Assembly (NCBI GenBank): GCA_902791215.1
Contig: CADAUZ010000005.1
Coordinates: 61,293-125,292 of the forward strand
Source of the DNA: Oscillospiraceae bacterium
Lineage (GTDB): Bacteria; Bacillota; Clostridia; Oscillospirales; Oscillospiraceae
DNA length: 64,000 nucleotides
Direction: 5' to 3'
Under the pieces are notes generated by a model. That model was not told the origin of the DNA. It made no database searches and saw nothing but the letters and a program-made list of their open reading frames with translations. Positions 23,988 to 32,531 of this stretch are shown here, piece after piece. Numbering within the stretch: position 1 is the first letter of the stretch; the number at the start of each line of letters is the position of its first letter. The translations under genes and the position numbers were made by a program.

Positions 23988-26900
23988 GATTCACAGTCTT
24001 CCTTTCTTTTAAGATAGATGATAAGAGGTATAGCGCAAATGGGCATAAAAAGAGGCAGCAGGTCAAAGCCTCTGCCGCCGGTTTCGGGGAGCCGGTATGT
24101 GGGATCGTCTGTTGCGGTAACATACAGGGAATAACAGTATGTCTTGCCGTCCACGGTTTCCGAGTCCTCAATATTGGTTTTCTGCGTTTCGATGGGAAGT
24201 GTGCCTTTGTAGAGTTCGGTGCCGATCAGGGAATAGCCCTCCGGGGCCTTGGCTTCGGTCAGGCGGTAGAGAATCGTGCTGTCTGCCCGGAGGCCGGTAA
24301 AGCTGACGCTGCCGGTGCTGTCGGTGGTAAGCTGTCCGGCGCTGAGTGTGGCGCTGGTGCAGCCACCTGCCGTGATGTTTTCTCCGCTGCGGTTTGTGAC
24401 GGGGGTCCAGGTCGTGCCGTTGTCCGTGGAATATTCCAGCAAAAACGCGGCTCCTGCGAGGGGCTTGCCTTTCTCGTCCTTTTTCTTGACCTCCAGCGTT
24501 CCCGGCCTGCGAAGATCTGTCACGGTCTGGGTGCCGTTTTCAGTGGGAACGGTCACAGTATACGCCCTTTCATCCACTGTGTAGCCCTTGGGGGCGCTGA
24601 TCTCCTGTACCCGGTAATTGCCGTGGAGCAGGTTTTCAAAGACGATCTCCCCGTTTTCATTGGTGGTGCCTTCGGCCAGCTTCTTGCCGCTTTCGTCCAA
24701 AAGGCGATACACGGCCCCGGCAAGAGGCTTGTTTTCATAAGCGTCTTTCTTGATGAGCTTCAGGTTTCCACGGCTTGGGGTATTCTTGACGCTGATTTCC
24801 ACGGTTTTGCCGTGTTCCGTCAGCTCCACGGAAATCGGGGTGGAATCCAGAGCATAGCCTTCCGGCGCTTCTGTCTCGGTCAGTACATACTTGCCGAGGG
24901 CCATCCCGGTAAAGGTGATCTTGCCCTCCGTGCCGGTGACTGCTTCGGAAATGAGCTTGCCCGTGGAATCCGTCAGCTTGAAGTGGACGCCTGCAAGAGG
25001 CTTGTTTGTCTCAGCGTCGGTTTTGAGAATGGAAATATTGCCGACTGCGCGGGTATTGGTGATCGTCTTGCTCACAGTTTGCCCGGCGTTTGTGACCTCA
25101 ACGGTGATCGGGGTGGCGTCGAGGACATAACCAGTCGGGGCCGCCGTTTCGGTCAGCTTGTAGGTGCCGAGGGGAAGGCCGGTGAAGGTGAGCTTGCCGT
25201 CCGCTGCGGTGTCGCCCTCCTTGATGAGCTTGCCCGTGGAATCCGTCAGCTTGAAATGCGCTCCCGCAAGCGGGCTGCTTGTATCGGCGTCGGTTTTGAG
25301 GATTGCTATACTGCCGGTTTGCTGGCTGTTGGTGATCTCTTTTGTTACCACATCGCCGTCATTCACTAACTCAATGGAAATTGGGGTTTCGTCCAGCACA
25401 TAGCCGGTCAGCGTCGCGGTTTCCTTGAGGATATACTTACCAACGGGGAGCATGGTGAAAATGAGCTTGCCGTCCGATCCGGTGTTGCCCTCGTCGATCA
25501 GGTTCCCGGCCTCATCGGTCAGCTTGAAATGAACGCCCGCAAGCGGAGCGCCGTTCTCGTCGCTTTTGATTACCCGGACATGACCGTGGGCCTTGTAGTT
25601 TGTGAACGTGTGTTCGTCAACTGCGGTATGGAAGCCGACCCGCGCTGCCATGAGGTTATGATTCGGTACATAGCCGGGAAGCTCTGAGGTTTCGGCATAC
25701 CAGTAATCCCCGATGGGGAGATTGTCAAAGACTACAACGCCGTTTGCGTCCGTCGTTCCGGTCTTGATTTCGTGCTTGTCCGCGTCATAGAGCGTGAACA
25801 CCACACCGCTCAAAAGCTCGCCGTCGCTGTTCTTCTTCGTGAGCTTGATGCTGCCTCTGGCGGGTTTGTTGGTATAGGTCAGCGTGACGACCTTTCCGTT
25901 CCCGTCCAGATAGACCAGCTCAATGCTGCCCAGCGGGACATATCCGGGAGGTGCCTGCGTTTCCTGACAGTAGTACGGTCCGAGGGGTAGTCCCGCAAAA
26001 ACCACAACGCCGGATTCATCGGTCGTTCCCTTGGTGACTTCGCGCATGTTTTCATCAAGGATGGTAAACTCTGCGCCTTGCAGCGGTTGGCCGGTTTCAG
26101 AATCCGTTTTGAGAATCTTGATGGTGCCAGCGGATTTGTAGTTGACGATGGTCTTGGTGATGGTCTGCCCGTCCTCCGTGATACTGACCGGGTACTTGGT
26201 GTCGTCCAGCGCATAGCCGGGAACTGCAAAGGTTTCCTGATAGAAATAGTTGCCCAGCGGGAGATCGGAGAATACCAGGACGCCGCTGCTGTCCGTGCCG
26301 CCGCTTGTGATCCGGTTGCCGTCGCTGTCAAGCAGCTGGAAGCCGGTGCTTGCAATCGGGGTGCCGTTTTCGTCGGTCTTGACGAGCTTCAAGCTGCCCT
26401 TGGACGGGATGCGCTCGTTCATAACGGTTTTCTGTACAAGCAGGCTGCTTACCGTGATGGATACGGCGTACTGCGTGGTGTCCGGCACATATCCGGGGAG
26501 TGCGCCGGTTTCCGCATAGTAGTAATTGCCGGGGGCAAGGTCGCTGAATGATACGACGCCGGAGCTGTCCGTGGTCTTGGTGCTGATGGTGCGCTTGGAG
26601 CTGTCGTACAGAGTAAAGCCAACACCGGAAAGGGGATTGCCGCTCTCGTCCGTCTTGGTGATCTGCAAGCTGCCTTTCTGCGGCTGCACGGTCGCGCTGG
26701 GTGTTTTCACCGTGAGGAAGCCTCTCACAAAAACGTCCTGTGACCCGTCCAGCGTGCTTGTGACGATTCTTTGCTGGTTGTAGACGGACGGTGCCCAGAA
26801 GAACAGTTTTGCGGTGGGCAGGTGATCCATCCCGTAGGCGCACAGCGTATAGCTGCCATTGGCATAGGCGACAGGAATTTTGATCGTCAGCGTTTCCTGA

Positions 26901-27607
26901 TCCGCGCCGGTATGTCCGAGAATCTGCTTGCCCTCCGGCATATCGTCCATGAGGTCATAGGTGCCGTTGATACCGTTGGTGAGTGTGACGTTGCCGGTGA
27001 AGTAGTCTCCCTCCTGGGTGAGCGTAATTTCTGACGGGCTAAACGTCAGGCTCCCGGCACCGCCAGTAGACACATTTCCGGACCGGGCCATTTGCAGCAG
27101 GCTGAGCGACCAATAAAACAGATCTTCATAGCCGGGCCTGCCTCTGATCCAGTCGCCGTTGACATTGAGGTTGAGGTACTGGGGCATCCCATCGGCGTAA
27201 TTCTCCGCTAAGAAAAAACGGATCGCGTTCGCGGTTGCGTATCTGGCCTCCAGGTCAGAAAAGCCGCCATTGTCTGCGGGGTAGCCGTGGGTGAGAATCG
27301 CCTTGAGGCCGGTCAATATATATTCGTCGTACACATACTCGCCGTCGATGGAGGAGTAGGCCGCGTTATACGGGTTATCTTTGCTGGTTTGCAGGCAGTA
27401 GGCCACTTGACCGTCAGAGGTTGCATGTCCGGGCGTCTGGAGGTCGACCCAGACACCGGATGTGTTGTACGTCTGGAAATATGAGTACATGGTGCCGGTG
27501 GTAATGACCGCCGAGTCCGCATAGGCGGTCAGGGAAAAGGCTGCGCAGAACATGAGCATAACGCAGAGCAGCACAGCGATGCTTCTGCGCCATTTTGTTT
27601 TGAGAAT
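23984..27607 (-). CDS. Giant SpaA/Cna-B repeat adhesin with degenerate thioester domain; apparent AUU start
   Basis: About 1,207-aa tip or wall adhesin: signal peptide (SIAVLLCVMLMFCAAFSLTAYA), an N-terminal TQXA-like domain, about ten SpaA/Cna-B repeats (KLVKTDENGTPI...GNYFYQET type) and an LPETG sorting signal. The thioester Cys motif AYCLQ is present, but the usual TQ-A motif reads TANAIRFF, so the reactive Gln is missing. The longest frame starts at GTG 27,667 inside the preceding gene. AGGAGG (27,617-27,622) points instead to ATT 27,605-27,607 nine bases on, just before a classical signal peptide; TTG 27,613 is only three bases away. Confidence 0.88.
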   Translation of the reverse strand: MLKTKWRRSIAVLLCVMLMFCAAFSLTAYADSAVITTGTMYSYFQTYNTSGVWVDLQTPGHATSDGQVAYCLQTSKDNPYNAAYSSIDGEYVYDEYILTGLKAILTHGYPADNGGFSDLEARYATANAIRFFLAENYADGMPQYLNLNVNGDWIRGRPGYEDLFYWSLSLLQMARSGNVSTGGAGSLTFSPSEITLTQEGDYFTGNVTLTNGINGTYDLMDDMPEGKQILGHTGADQETLTIKIPVAYANGSYTLCAYGMDHLPTAKLFFWAPSVYNQQRIVTSTLDGSQDVFVRGFLTVKTPSATVQPQKGSLQITKTDESGNPLSGVGFTLYDSSKRTISTKTTDSSGVVSFSDLAPGNYYYAETGALPGYVPDTTQYAVSITVSSLLVQKTVMNERIPSKGSLKLVKTDENGTPIASTGFQLLDSDGNRITSGGTDSSGVLVFSDLPLGNYFYQETFAVPGYALDDTKYPVSITEDGQTITKTIVNYKSAGTIKILKTDSETGQPLQGAEFTILDENMREVTKGTTDESGVVVFAGLPLGPYYCQETQAPPGYVPLGSIELVYLDGNGKVVTLTYTNKPARGSIKLTKKNSDGELLSGVVFTLYDADKHEIKTGTTDANGVVVFDNLPIGDYWYAETSELPGYVPNHNLMAARVGFHTAVDEHTFTNYKAHGHVRVIKSDENGAPLAGVHFKLTDEAGNLIDEGNTGSDGKLIFTMLPVGKYILKETATLTGYVLDETPISIELVNDGDVVTKEITNSQQTGSIAILKTDADTSSPLAGAHFKLTDSTGKLIKEGDTAADGKLTFTGLPLGTYKLTETAAPTGYVLDATPITVEVTNAGQTVSKTITNTRAVGNISILKTDAETNKPLAGVHFKLTDSTGKLISEAVTGTEGKITFTGMALGKYVLTETEAPEGYALDSTPISVELTEHGKTVEISVKNTPSRGNLKLIKKDAYENKPLAGAVYRLLDESGKKLAEGTTNENGEIVFENLLHGNYRVQEISAPKGYTVDERAYTVTVPTENGTQTVTDLRRPGTLEVKKKDEKGKPLAGAAFLLEYSTDNGTTWTPVTNRSGENITAGGCTSATLSAGQLTTDSTGSVSFTGLRADSTILYRLTEAKAPEGYSLIGTELYKGTLPIETQKTNIEDSETVDGKTYCYSLYVTATDDPTYRLPETGGRGFDLLPLFMPICAIPLIIYLKRKEDCES

Positions 27608-27650
27608 TGGCAATCGCCTCCTGTAAAATGGTTTTTGGGGAAAAGAGAGA

Positions 27651-27890
27651 TTAGTGGACGGCACCACCTCCTTTCCCCGGCGGATTGCCCTTGCTGATGG
27701 CGGTCATGCGGCCGGGAGTAAAGGGACACTCGGCAAACTTGCAGTACCGATCTTTGCGGTACGGTCGGTGCCAGCGGCAGCTCCGACACTCCGGGTGTGG
27801 GCCGTCCTTGCCGCTGTCATAATGGTCTGAGCCGGGTGTTCCTCGCATGAGACTTTCAAAAGCCCTATGATCGCCATTGGTAAAATACAT
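27651..27890 (-). CDS. Small cysteine-rich protein (Cys-rich VLP-like)
   Basis: 79-aa protein with a compact cysteine cluster (ECRSCRWHRPYRKDRYCKFAEC), likely a small zinc-binding module resembling the Cys-rich VLP family of mobile elements. That assignment is by pattern only. GGGAGG precedes the ATG. It is first in the pilus operon and ends 44 bp before the adhesin start. Confidence 0.6.
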   Translation of the reverse strand: MYFTNGDHRAFESLMRGTPGSDHYDSGKDGPHPECRSCRWHRPYRKDRYCKFAECPFTPGRMTAISKGNPPGKGGGAVH

Positions 27891-27934
27891 GGCATCCCTC
27901 CCTTACGGTAATTTTGGGGCTTTGCGGTATATAT

Positions 27935-27967
27935 AAAAAATCCGTTTCACGGTGAAACGGATTTTTT
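27935..27967. repeat. ICE palindrome copy 12 (33-bp perfect inverted repeat)
   Basis: Core 27943-27959 with A/T-rich flanks; symmetric over 33 bp and followed by a T run on either strand, so terminator-like. It separates the ATPase gene from the pilus operon. Confidence 0.95.
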
Positions 27968-28012
27968 GACAGGTTGATGTAGTTGGTCTCCTATAAAGTA
28001 CTATTGCTCACT

Positions 28013-29620
28013 TCAAATGATCACGCCAAAAGAACCCACTAGTTCCATAAACTGCTCGGCAAAGCTTGATTGCAAGATGTGGCTGGTCTGATTATCTTCA
28101 TAGTTTATCGCATTAATCCCAGGGATGCTGTAATACTTTGTACCTGTTGAGTATTCCTCATCTTTTAGAGTGGCAGATAATATAACTTGCGCGCCGGTTT
28201 TTAAATACTCACTTATCATCAAGTTTTCTTTTTTTGTCGATAATTCTCCTTTTCTGAAACAGTCCATAATAATTGGGAAGTTATGCTTAATACACCAGAA
28301 AAAAGCCAGCGTTCTGCTAAAGTAATACTCCTGTTCTTCGCTTCCGGAAAAAGTCATATTCCTCGAGGCAAAAAAATCTGTAAACTCTTGCGTTCCATCA
28401 GGGTCAATAAGCTTGTAAAATGCATTCATACTTGAGAGAATACTTGCCTTGACTGCAGTTTGCATTTCAAGATTTACATTCTGAAGTTGCTGTTCTGTTT
28501 CAATATCAACTTCTAAAGCACTTCTCTTTTCTTGCAGCAGGGACAGCTTTTTTTCATCCTCGCTATATTCTCTTATTGTATCTGCATATAAAAAAATATT
28601 AGCAATCGGCTTAGGCGTTTTCTCTATTCTCAGGCGAATTTCATCTTGTTTCTTTTCAATCATTTGTTGAAGTTCGCTGATTTGGGATGAGTATAGCGCG
28701 ATAGAGTCTGCTATAGATTTCATAATATTCCTTCTTACTAAATCATTAGTAAGTTCAAAACTGAAATCACCACTCACATAGGTAATATTATTGCTTCCAC
28801 AGTCTTGGCAGCGGATTTCCCCTACTTTTAACTGAGCATTAAGGGAGTTCAATTCATTAATCAGCGTCTGCAGCTTAATTTTTCTGTTCATCAATCGAGA
28901 TCGTTTGCGCTGTAGCTCTGAGATAGAATCATTGAGTGTTTGAAGATCTTGACGTTCTCTCTCCAAGCTTTCACGATCAGAAGCTTTTGAAATTGTATCA
29001 GCTATTTCGGGATGCTCACGATAGAATTGGAGGCGCCTGCTTAAAACATCAATTTCACTTTTACAGTCACGTAATTGGCGGCGCAGTTCCTTTATTCTCT
29101 CTAAAGAATCAGTTAGTGTAAGGCACCCAGCCATCGAGTACAGCATATTTGCAAAATCCATCTTGTTGTAGTAACTTGTGTTGATTAGATTTGATGGATT
29201 TCGTTTATCCTGTCCGACGAAGAAAATCTGGTAAAACAAGGAAAGATCAACTAGCTTCTGATAATCGTCTTTGATAATAAAGGGGAGTGGAAATATGTTT
29301 TTAGAAATATAATACTTTAGATCACTTATGTCTCCATAGAAAACCACATCATCTCTGATTTTTATTGCAAGAGTATTATTTTTCCTCAAAAACTCATAAA
29401 CACATCCGTTGTGTTCAAAACAAGTATAGAAATAGTACGATTTGTAATCAAACCCGCTTGGAAAAATTGGGTCATTCCCCAACGCATACATTAATCCCTG
29501 GAAAACTATAGTTTTCCCTTTGTTATTATCATTACTAAAAATAATATTTACACCTTTACCAAAACGATCTTCAATAAAGGCTTCCGAACTATTCCCGCAT
29601 CCAGTTTTAAGGATTATCAT
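28013..29620 (-). CDS. Rad50/SMC-like ATPase with zinc-hook CxxC (putative defence system ATPase)
   Basis: 535-aa protein with ABC/SMC-type architecture. The N-terminal nucleotide-binding half has a degenerate P-loop (FSNDNNKGKTIVFQ, residues 28-41). A long coiled coil (about 170-400) is broken by CQDCGSN, like a Rad50 zinc hook. The C-terminal half carries an ABC-signature-like SGSEEQEYYFSRTLAF, Walker B FPIIMDCFRKGEL and an ILSATLKDEE segment. It is visibly more AT-rich than its neighbours. It overlaps the partner nuclease-like gene by 14 bp. The architecture resembles the ATPase of ABC three-component conflict systems; a specific family is not assigned. Confidence 0.72.
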   Translation of the reverse strand: MIILKTGCGNSSEAFIEDRFGKGVNIIFSNDNNKGKTIVFQGLMYALGNDPIFPSGFDYKSYYFYTCFEHNGCVYEFLRKNNTLAIKIRDDVVFYGDISDLKYYISKNIFPLPFIIKDDYQKLVDLSLFYQIFFVGQDKRNPSNLINTSYYNKMDFANMLYSMAGCLTLTDSLERIKELRRQLRDCKSEIDVLSRRLQFYREHPEIADTISKASDRESLERERQDLQTLNDSISELQRKRSRLMNRKIKLQTLINELNSLNAQLKVGEIRCQDCGSNNITYVSGDFSFELTNDLVRRNIMKSIADSIALYSSQISELQQMIEKKQDEIRLRIEKTPKPIANIFLYADTIREYSEDEKKLSLLQEKRSALEVDIETEQQLQNVNLEMQTAVKASILSSMNAFYKLIDPDGTQEFTDFFASRNMTFSGSEEQEYYFSRTLAFFWCIKHNFPIIMDCFRKGELSTKKENLMISEYLKTGAQVILSATLKDEEYSTGTKYYSIPGINAINYEDNQTSHILQSSFAEQFMELVGSFGVII

Positions 29621-30647
29621 TATCTATTCCCTCCTTTACAAGAGCAATAAGATATAATAATGCGCTATCACTTAATGTGAATACTGCCTTTTTCAGAGAA
29701 TCATCTATTGATTTAGCAACGGTATGAATACCTACTGATGAATTCCGGCTTAGAAACAACATTATTGATTCTAAAAGAAGCCAAAAAGCTTTTTTATTGT
29801 TTTTGTTGAAGAGTGTTCTTCCTATTTCCGATTGACATTCCTGTATCTGGTCTTTTATATCCTCCTCATCCATATTCTGTATTTCTTGGACGTAGTATAA
29901 TGGCACACCTCTGGGAGAAAACAGATCATTCCCTATAACTCTATTCACCACAAGCAGTTCGATATCTTTCCGATTGATGGTTTTTCCAAGCTTTTCCGCG
30001 TCTTGAATAGAAGATAGTTCAGTTCCGTAAACGTTTTTTATTTTCTTTAACGCTTGATAGTTACGGATTTCATCAAAGATTTTAGATAAAAAAGGGTCAT
30101 CTAACTGATTAATGTTTTTGAATTCAACTATAGATCTAATGTAATCGGATTTGTTGTAACAGTCAGTAACAAAAATGACTTTTCCTAAAAATTCATCTAT
30201 CTGACGCAAGTTAGACGCTGTATTGACATCTGGATCATTACGGCGCTTGATTTCATCTTGCAATCCTGCTAGAAGGCTTACGTATTTCTCACTTTTAAAA
30301 TTTGAAACATCGAACACCTGATCATTGGAATGTTCGATATAACTGTCTTTAACAGGCGGAATATATAAAATATAGTGACCGAAATCTATATCACTTACAT
30401 AGTTAGAAAACAATGTATATAGTGCAACACCTATTGTGCGAGGGGTTAATGAAGCGACCCCTTTGGATTGAATATCCCATGAAAACTGGTAATTACTTGA
30501 TGCTCCAGTAACATCATTGAAGCAATCTATAATAAATAAATCTACGCTCTCGTGATCTTTTGCTTTTGTAAGAAGGTAGAGCAAGGACTTTGTTTCAAAT
30601 TCAGTTGCTTTTTGATTATTTCGTTCATTTGTTTTGATTTTGTACAT
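29607..30647 (-). CDS. Putative PD-(D/E)xK nuclease-like partner (DUF4297-like)
   Basis: 346-aa protein, AT-rich. The N-terminal region (residues 10-65) has an IDCFNDVTG...FSWDIQSKG pattern, as in Cap4/DUF4297 dsDNA endonucleases, where D...(D/E)xQxK residues form the active site. The remainder is helical with no clear domain. ATG 30,647 follows AAAGGTAGG; an upstream ATG at 30,722 also has a GAGG and could add 25 residues. Its 3' end overlaps the Rad50-like ATPase gene, so the two form one operon. It is probably a phage-defence or anti-plasmid effector. Confidence 0.6.
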   Translation of the reverse strand: MYKIKTNERNNQKATEFETKSLLYLLTKAKDHESVDLFIIDCFNDVTGASSNYQFSWDIQSKGVASLTPRTIGVALYTLFSNYVSDIDFGHYILYIPPVKDSYIEHSNDQVFDVSNFKSEKYVSLLAGLQDEIKRRNDPDVNTASNLRQIDEFLGKVIFVTDCYNKSDYIRSIVEFKNINQLDDPFLSKIFDEIRNYQALKKIKNVYGTELSSIQDAEKLGKTINRKDIELLVVNRVIGNDLFSPRGVPLYYVQEIQNMDEEDIKDQIQECQSEIGRTLFNKNNKKAFWLLLESIMLFLSRNSSVGIHTVAKSIDDSLKKAVFTLSDSALLYLIALVKEGIDNDNP

Positions 30648-30941
30648 TATTCTTCGCCTACCTTTTCTCTCGAAAAGTTTAGCACATTTTGATTGGAAAG
30701 TCATTACACTTTTTGGGATCATAGTAATTTTTCCTCTGAGCATTTCAAACGGAGTCTGTGTCCTTTAACCTGTCAGGCAAGTGGGTCACTTACCTGCGCT
30801 TGTGCATGAAAAAGAGTTGCCTATTTCTGAACGGCTCGGAGGAGAGGTCATACGTCTAATCTCGATTCTTTCTTTATTCTATTAGATACTGGCATATATT
30901 CCCCCTGCTTTCTGTCCGCTATTTCTGTTACGGATGGGATA

Positions 30942-30994
30942 GCGCACGGTTCGCATCTGTGAGGTTCGAGGGTTTGATTCCCTTCAAGTCTCCC
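30942..30994 (+). other. tRNA-like 3' fragment
   Basis: GCGCA followed by a 5-bp anticodon-like stem around TTCGCAT, then a T-arm-like GAGGGTTTGATTCCCTT and a 3' end finishing in CCA. The 5' acceptor and D-arm half are absent. Possibly an attachment-site remnant from integration into a tRNA gene. Confidence 0.4.
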
Positions 30995-31025
30995 ACATAC
31001 ACATCTACAAATAGTAGGAGTAGGT

Positions 31026-31112
31026 ATGGCGCTTTACAATCCACCTGACCAGCATGAACCGTATGAATTATTCAAAAGGATAGATGACTATCAAAAATGC
31101 GTTTCACGGTGA
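31026..31112 (+). CDS. Short ORF of unknown function ending in palindrome copy 13
   Basis: 28-codon frame MALYNPPDQHEPYELFKRI... with AGGAG seven bases before the ATG. Its stop TGA and last residues KCVSR come from the palindrome. It may be the truncated 5' end of a longer gene. Confidence 0.35.
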   Translation: MALYNPPDQHEPYELFKRIDDYQKCVSR

Positions 31113-31122
31113 AACGCATTTT
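31094..31122. repeat. ICE palindrome copy 13 (rightmost)
   Basis: Core 31100-31116; 29 bp symmetry. No further copies occur to its right, marking the end of the element's repeat territory. Confidence 0.95.
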
Positions 31123-31162
31123 GGGATTACTCAACTTGCCTTCATTGATCGTTTTATATGAA

Positions 31163-31206
31163 AAGAGGGAGGCTTGTCCACGAATTGTTGAACAAGCCTT
31201 CCTCTT
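31163..31206. terminator. Long hairpin near the element's right end
   Basis: 15-bp arms AAGAGGGAGGCTTGT / ACAAGCCTTCCTCTT (one mismatch) around a 14-nt loop. Terminator-like without a clear T run. Confidence 0.5.
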
Positions 31207-31481
31207 GAATTGTCATATTAGATTTTTGATGGCGCTGCTTATTTTGATTAAGGTTATACATTTCTACATGCCCTGATACATGGGTGTTCCCGGCTTGTGT
31301 GCTATGCGCTGCCACGCATAGAGTGATGTATTATGGCACACAGACACCAGTGAGTGGCGTGCATTAGCACACATTGTTTCAAATTTTTGAAGTGAATAAG
31401 CAGTTTTCCATCAATATTATATGCGTTTTCCGGCCTTGATTATCAATGGTTTTCGGGTTTGTGTGCTACGAACTTCCAAGC

Positions 31482-32174
31482 TTAGGTCATGAGGATCACA
31501 CGGTCTGCGTATTTTCCGTGGGCCTCGTAGTCGTGGGCGGTGTAGAGAAGGCCCTGCTGGTCGGCGCCCTCCTTGGGGGCGATGGCCGTGGAGACCGGGC
31601 AGCCCAGCGGGTGCAGGCGCTCGGCCGCACGCTTTACAAACTGGCTGTAGCTGTCGCGGTCGAAGGGGTAAATGTACTCGAAGTTGATGTTCAGGCCGTA
31701 GTAGTCCTTCTCCCTGATCTGGCTGACGACATTGTCCAGCAGCCGCGCCTGCACCCCTTCGTCGGTGAGGACGGTGTGGGCAAGGTCGGAGGAAAAGCCG
31801 CCCGTCTCGCCGAGGTTCGTGATGGTCAAAAGCGGTGCGGTCTGGCCCGCGTAGGCGGCCCGTATGAGCCGCTCATCCGCGATGGGGCGCAGCTCCCCCT
31901 CAGCGGTGACGCTGTGGGAGAAGGGGCAGAGGGTGGTAAAGTACGGCATGGTCTCCGTCAGCACCGTCTCAGGCACCGTGGGGTAGACGTAGGCGTTGAC
32001 CTCGATCTGTTCCCGCACGTCCTCGGCGGGGCCGGGCACGATGAGGCTCTGGCCGATGACAAGGCGCGAGGGGTCCGCGATCTGGTTGAGGCGCGTCAGC
32101 TCCTCCACGCTCGTTCCGAAGCGGCGCGCGATAGCGTAAAGACTGTCCCCCGCCCTGACGATATAGATCTGCAT
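31482..32174 (-). pseudogene. LysM/GH18 spore-hydrolase-like protein, 3' end truncated by the mobile element
   Basis: N-terminal LysM (MQIYIVRAGDSLYAIARRFGT...IADPSRLVIGQSLIVP) followed by a GH18 domain like YaaH/SleL spore-cortex enzymes. The frame ends at ADRVILMT-stop, exactly where family members continue with YEWG and about 150 further residues. The stop arises at the junction with element DNA. The catalytic-type motif reads GLNINFEYI, with Asn where Asp is usual. AAAGGAG precedes ATG 32,174; the longer frame to 32,369 is spurious. The missing 3' part should lie beyond the element's left end. Confidence 0.8.
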
Positions 32175-32531
32175 AATAACAAAAACTCCTTTCCGGAAAC
32201 ATGTTACCAGTCTATTCCGGAGGGGAGCTGTTTTTTCATGTCGCTGTCGCCGCGCGGGGGATGGGTATGCCCCTCCCGGGCGGAGATGGGGCAAAGGGGG
32301 CGGCAGAGGACCGGCGTTCGCGCCGGAAGCTCTGCCGGGGTCGAATCGTTTTATCTTTGGAAGGATCATACCCTTCCCCTGCGGCGGGAACGTATGGTAT
32401 TATTTACGCACATTCGCCGATCCTTTTCAAGAGGCTGTTCCAAATTGGCAAACCAGAAAATGGTTTTTTTCTTGCTTTTATCGCCGTGTCGGATTATCAT
32501 GGATACGATCCTAAAATGGGGGGTGTGTTGC
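32175..32531. other. Divergent intergenic region
   Basis: 357 bp between the LysM/GH18 gene and the XRE-receiver gene. It should hold both promoters, but no convincing -35/-10 pair or RNA structure is visible; a GC-rich stretch (32,245-32,340) shows no coding signal. Confidence 0.5.

Larger units (their letters stand above)
30995..31481. other. Element right end: largely non-coding
   Basis: Apart from a 28-codon ORF, palindrome copy 13 and one hairpin, no gene is visible. It is AT-richer than the chromosome to the right and contains short repeats such as TTGTGTGCTA (two related copies near 31,294 and 31,457). The ICE/chromosome junction probably lies near 31,482, where the LysM/GH18 frame is cut. 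Confidence 0.5.

Noticed and set aside
57..31122. CRISPR-like array
   Set aside because: The repeated palindromes are irregularly spaced by kilobases with genes between them, and no cas gene is present.
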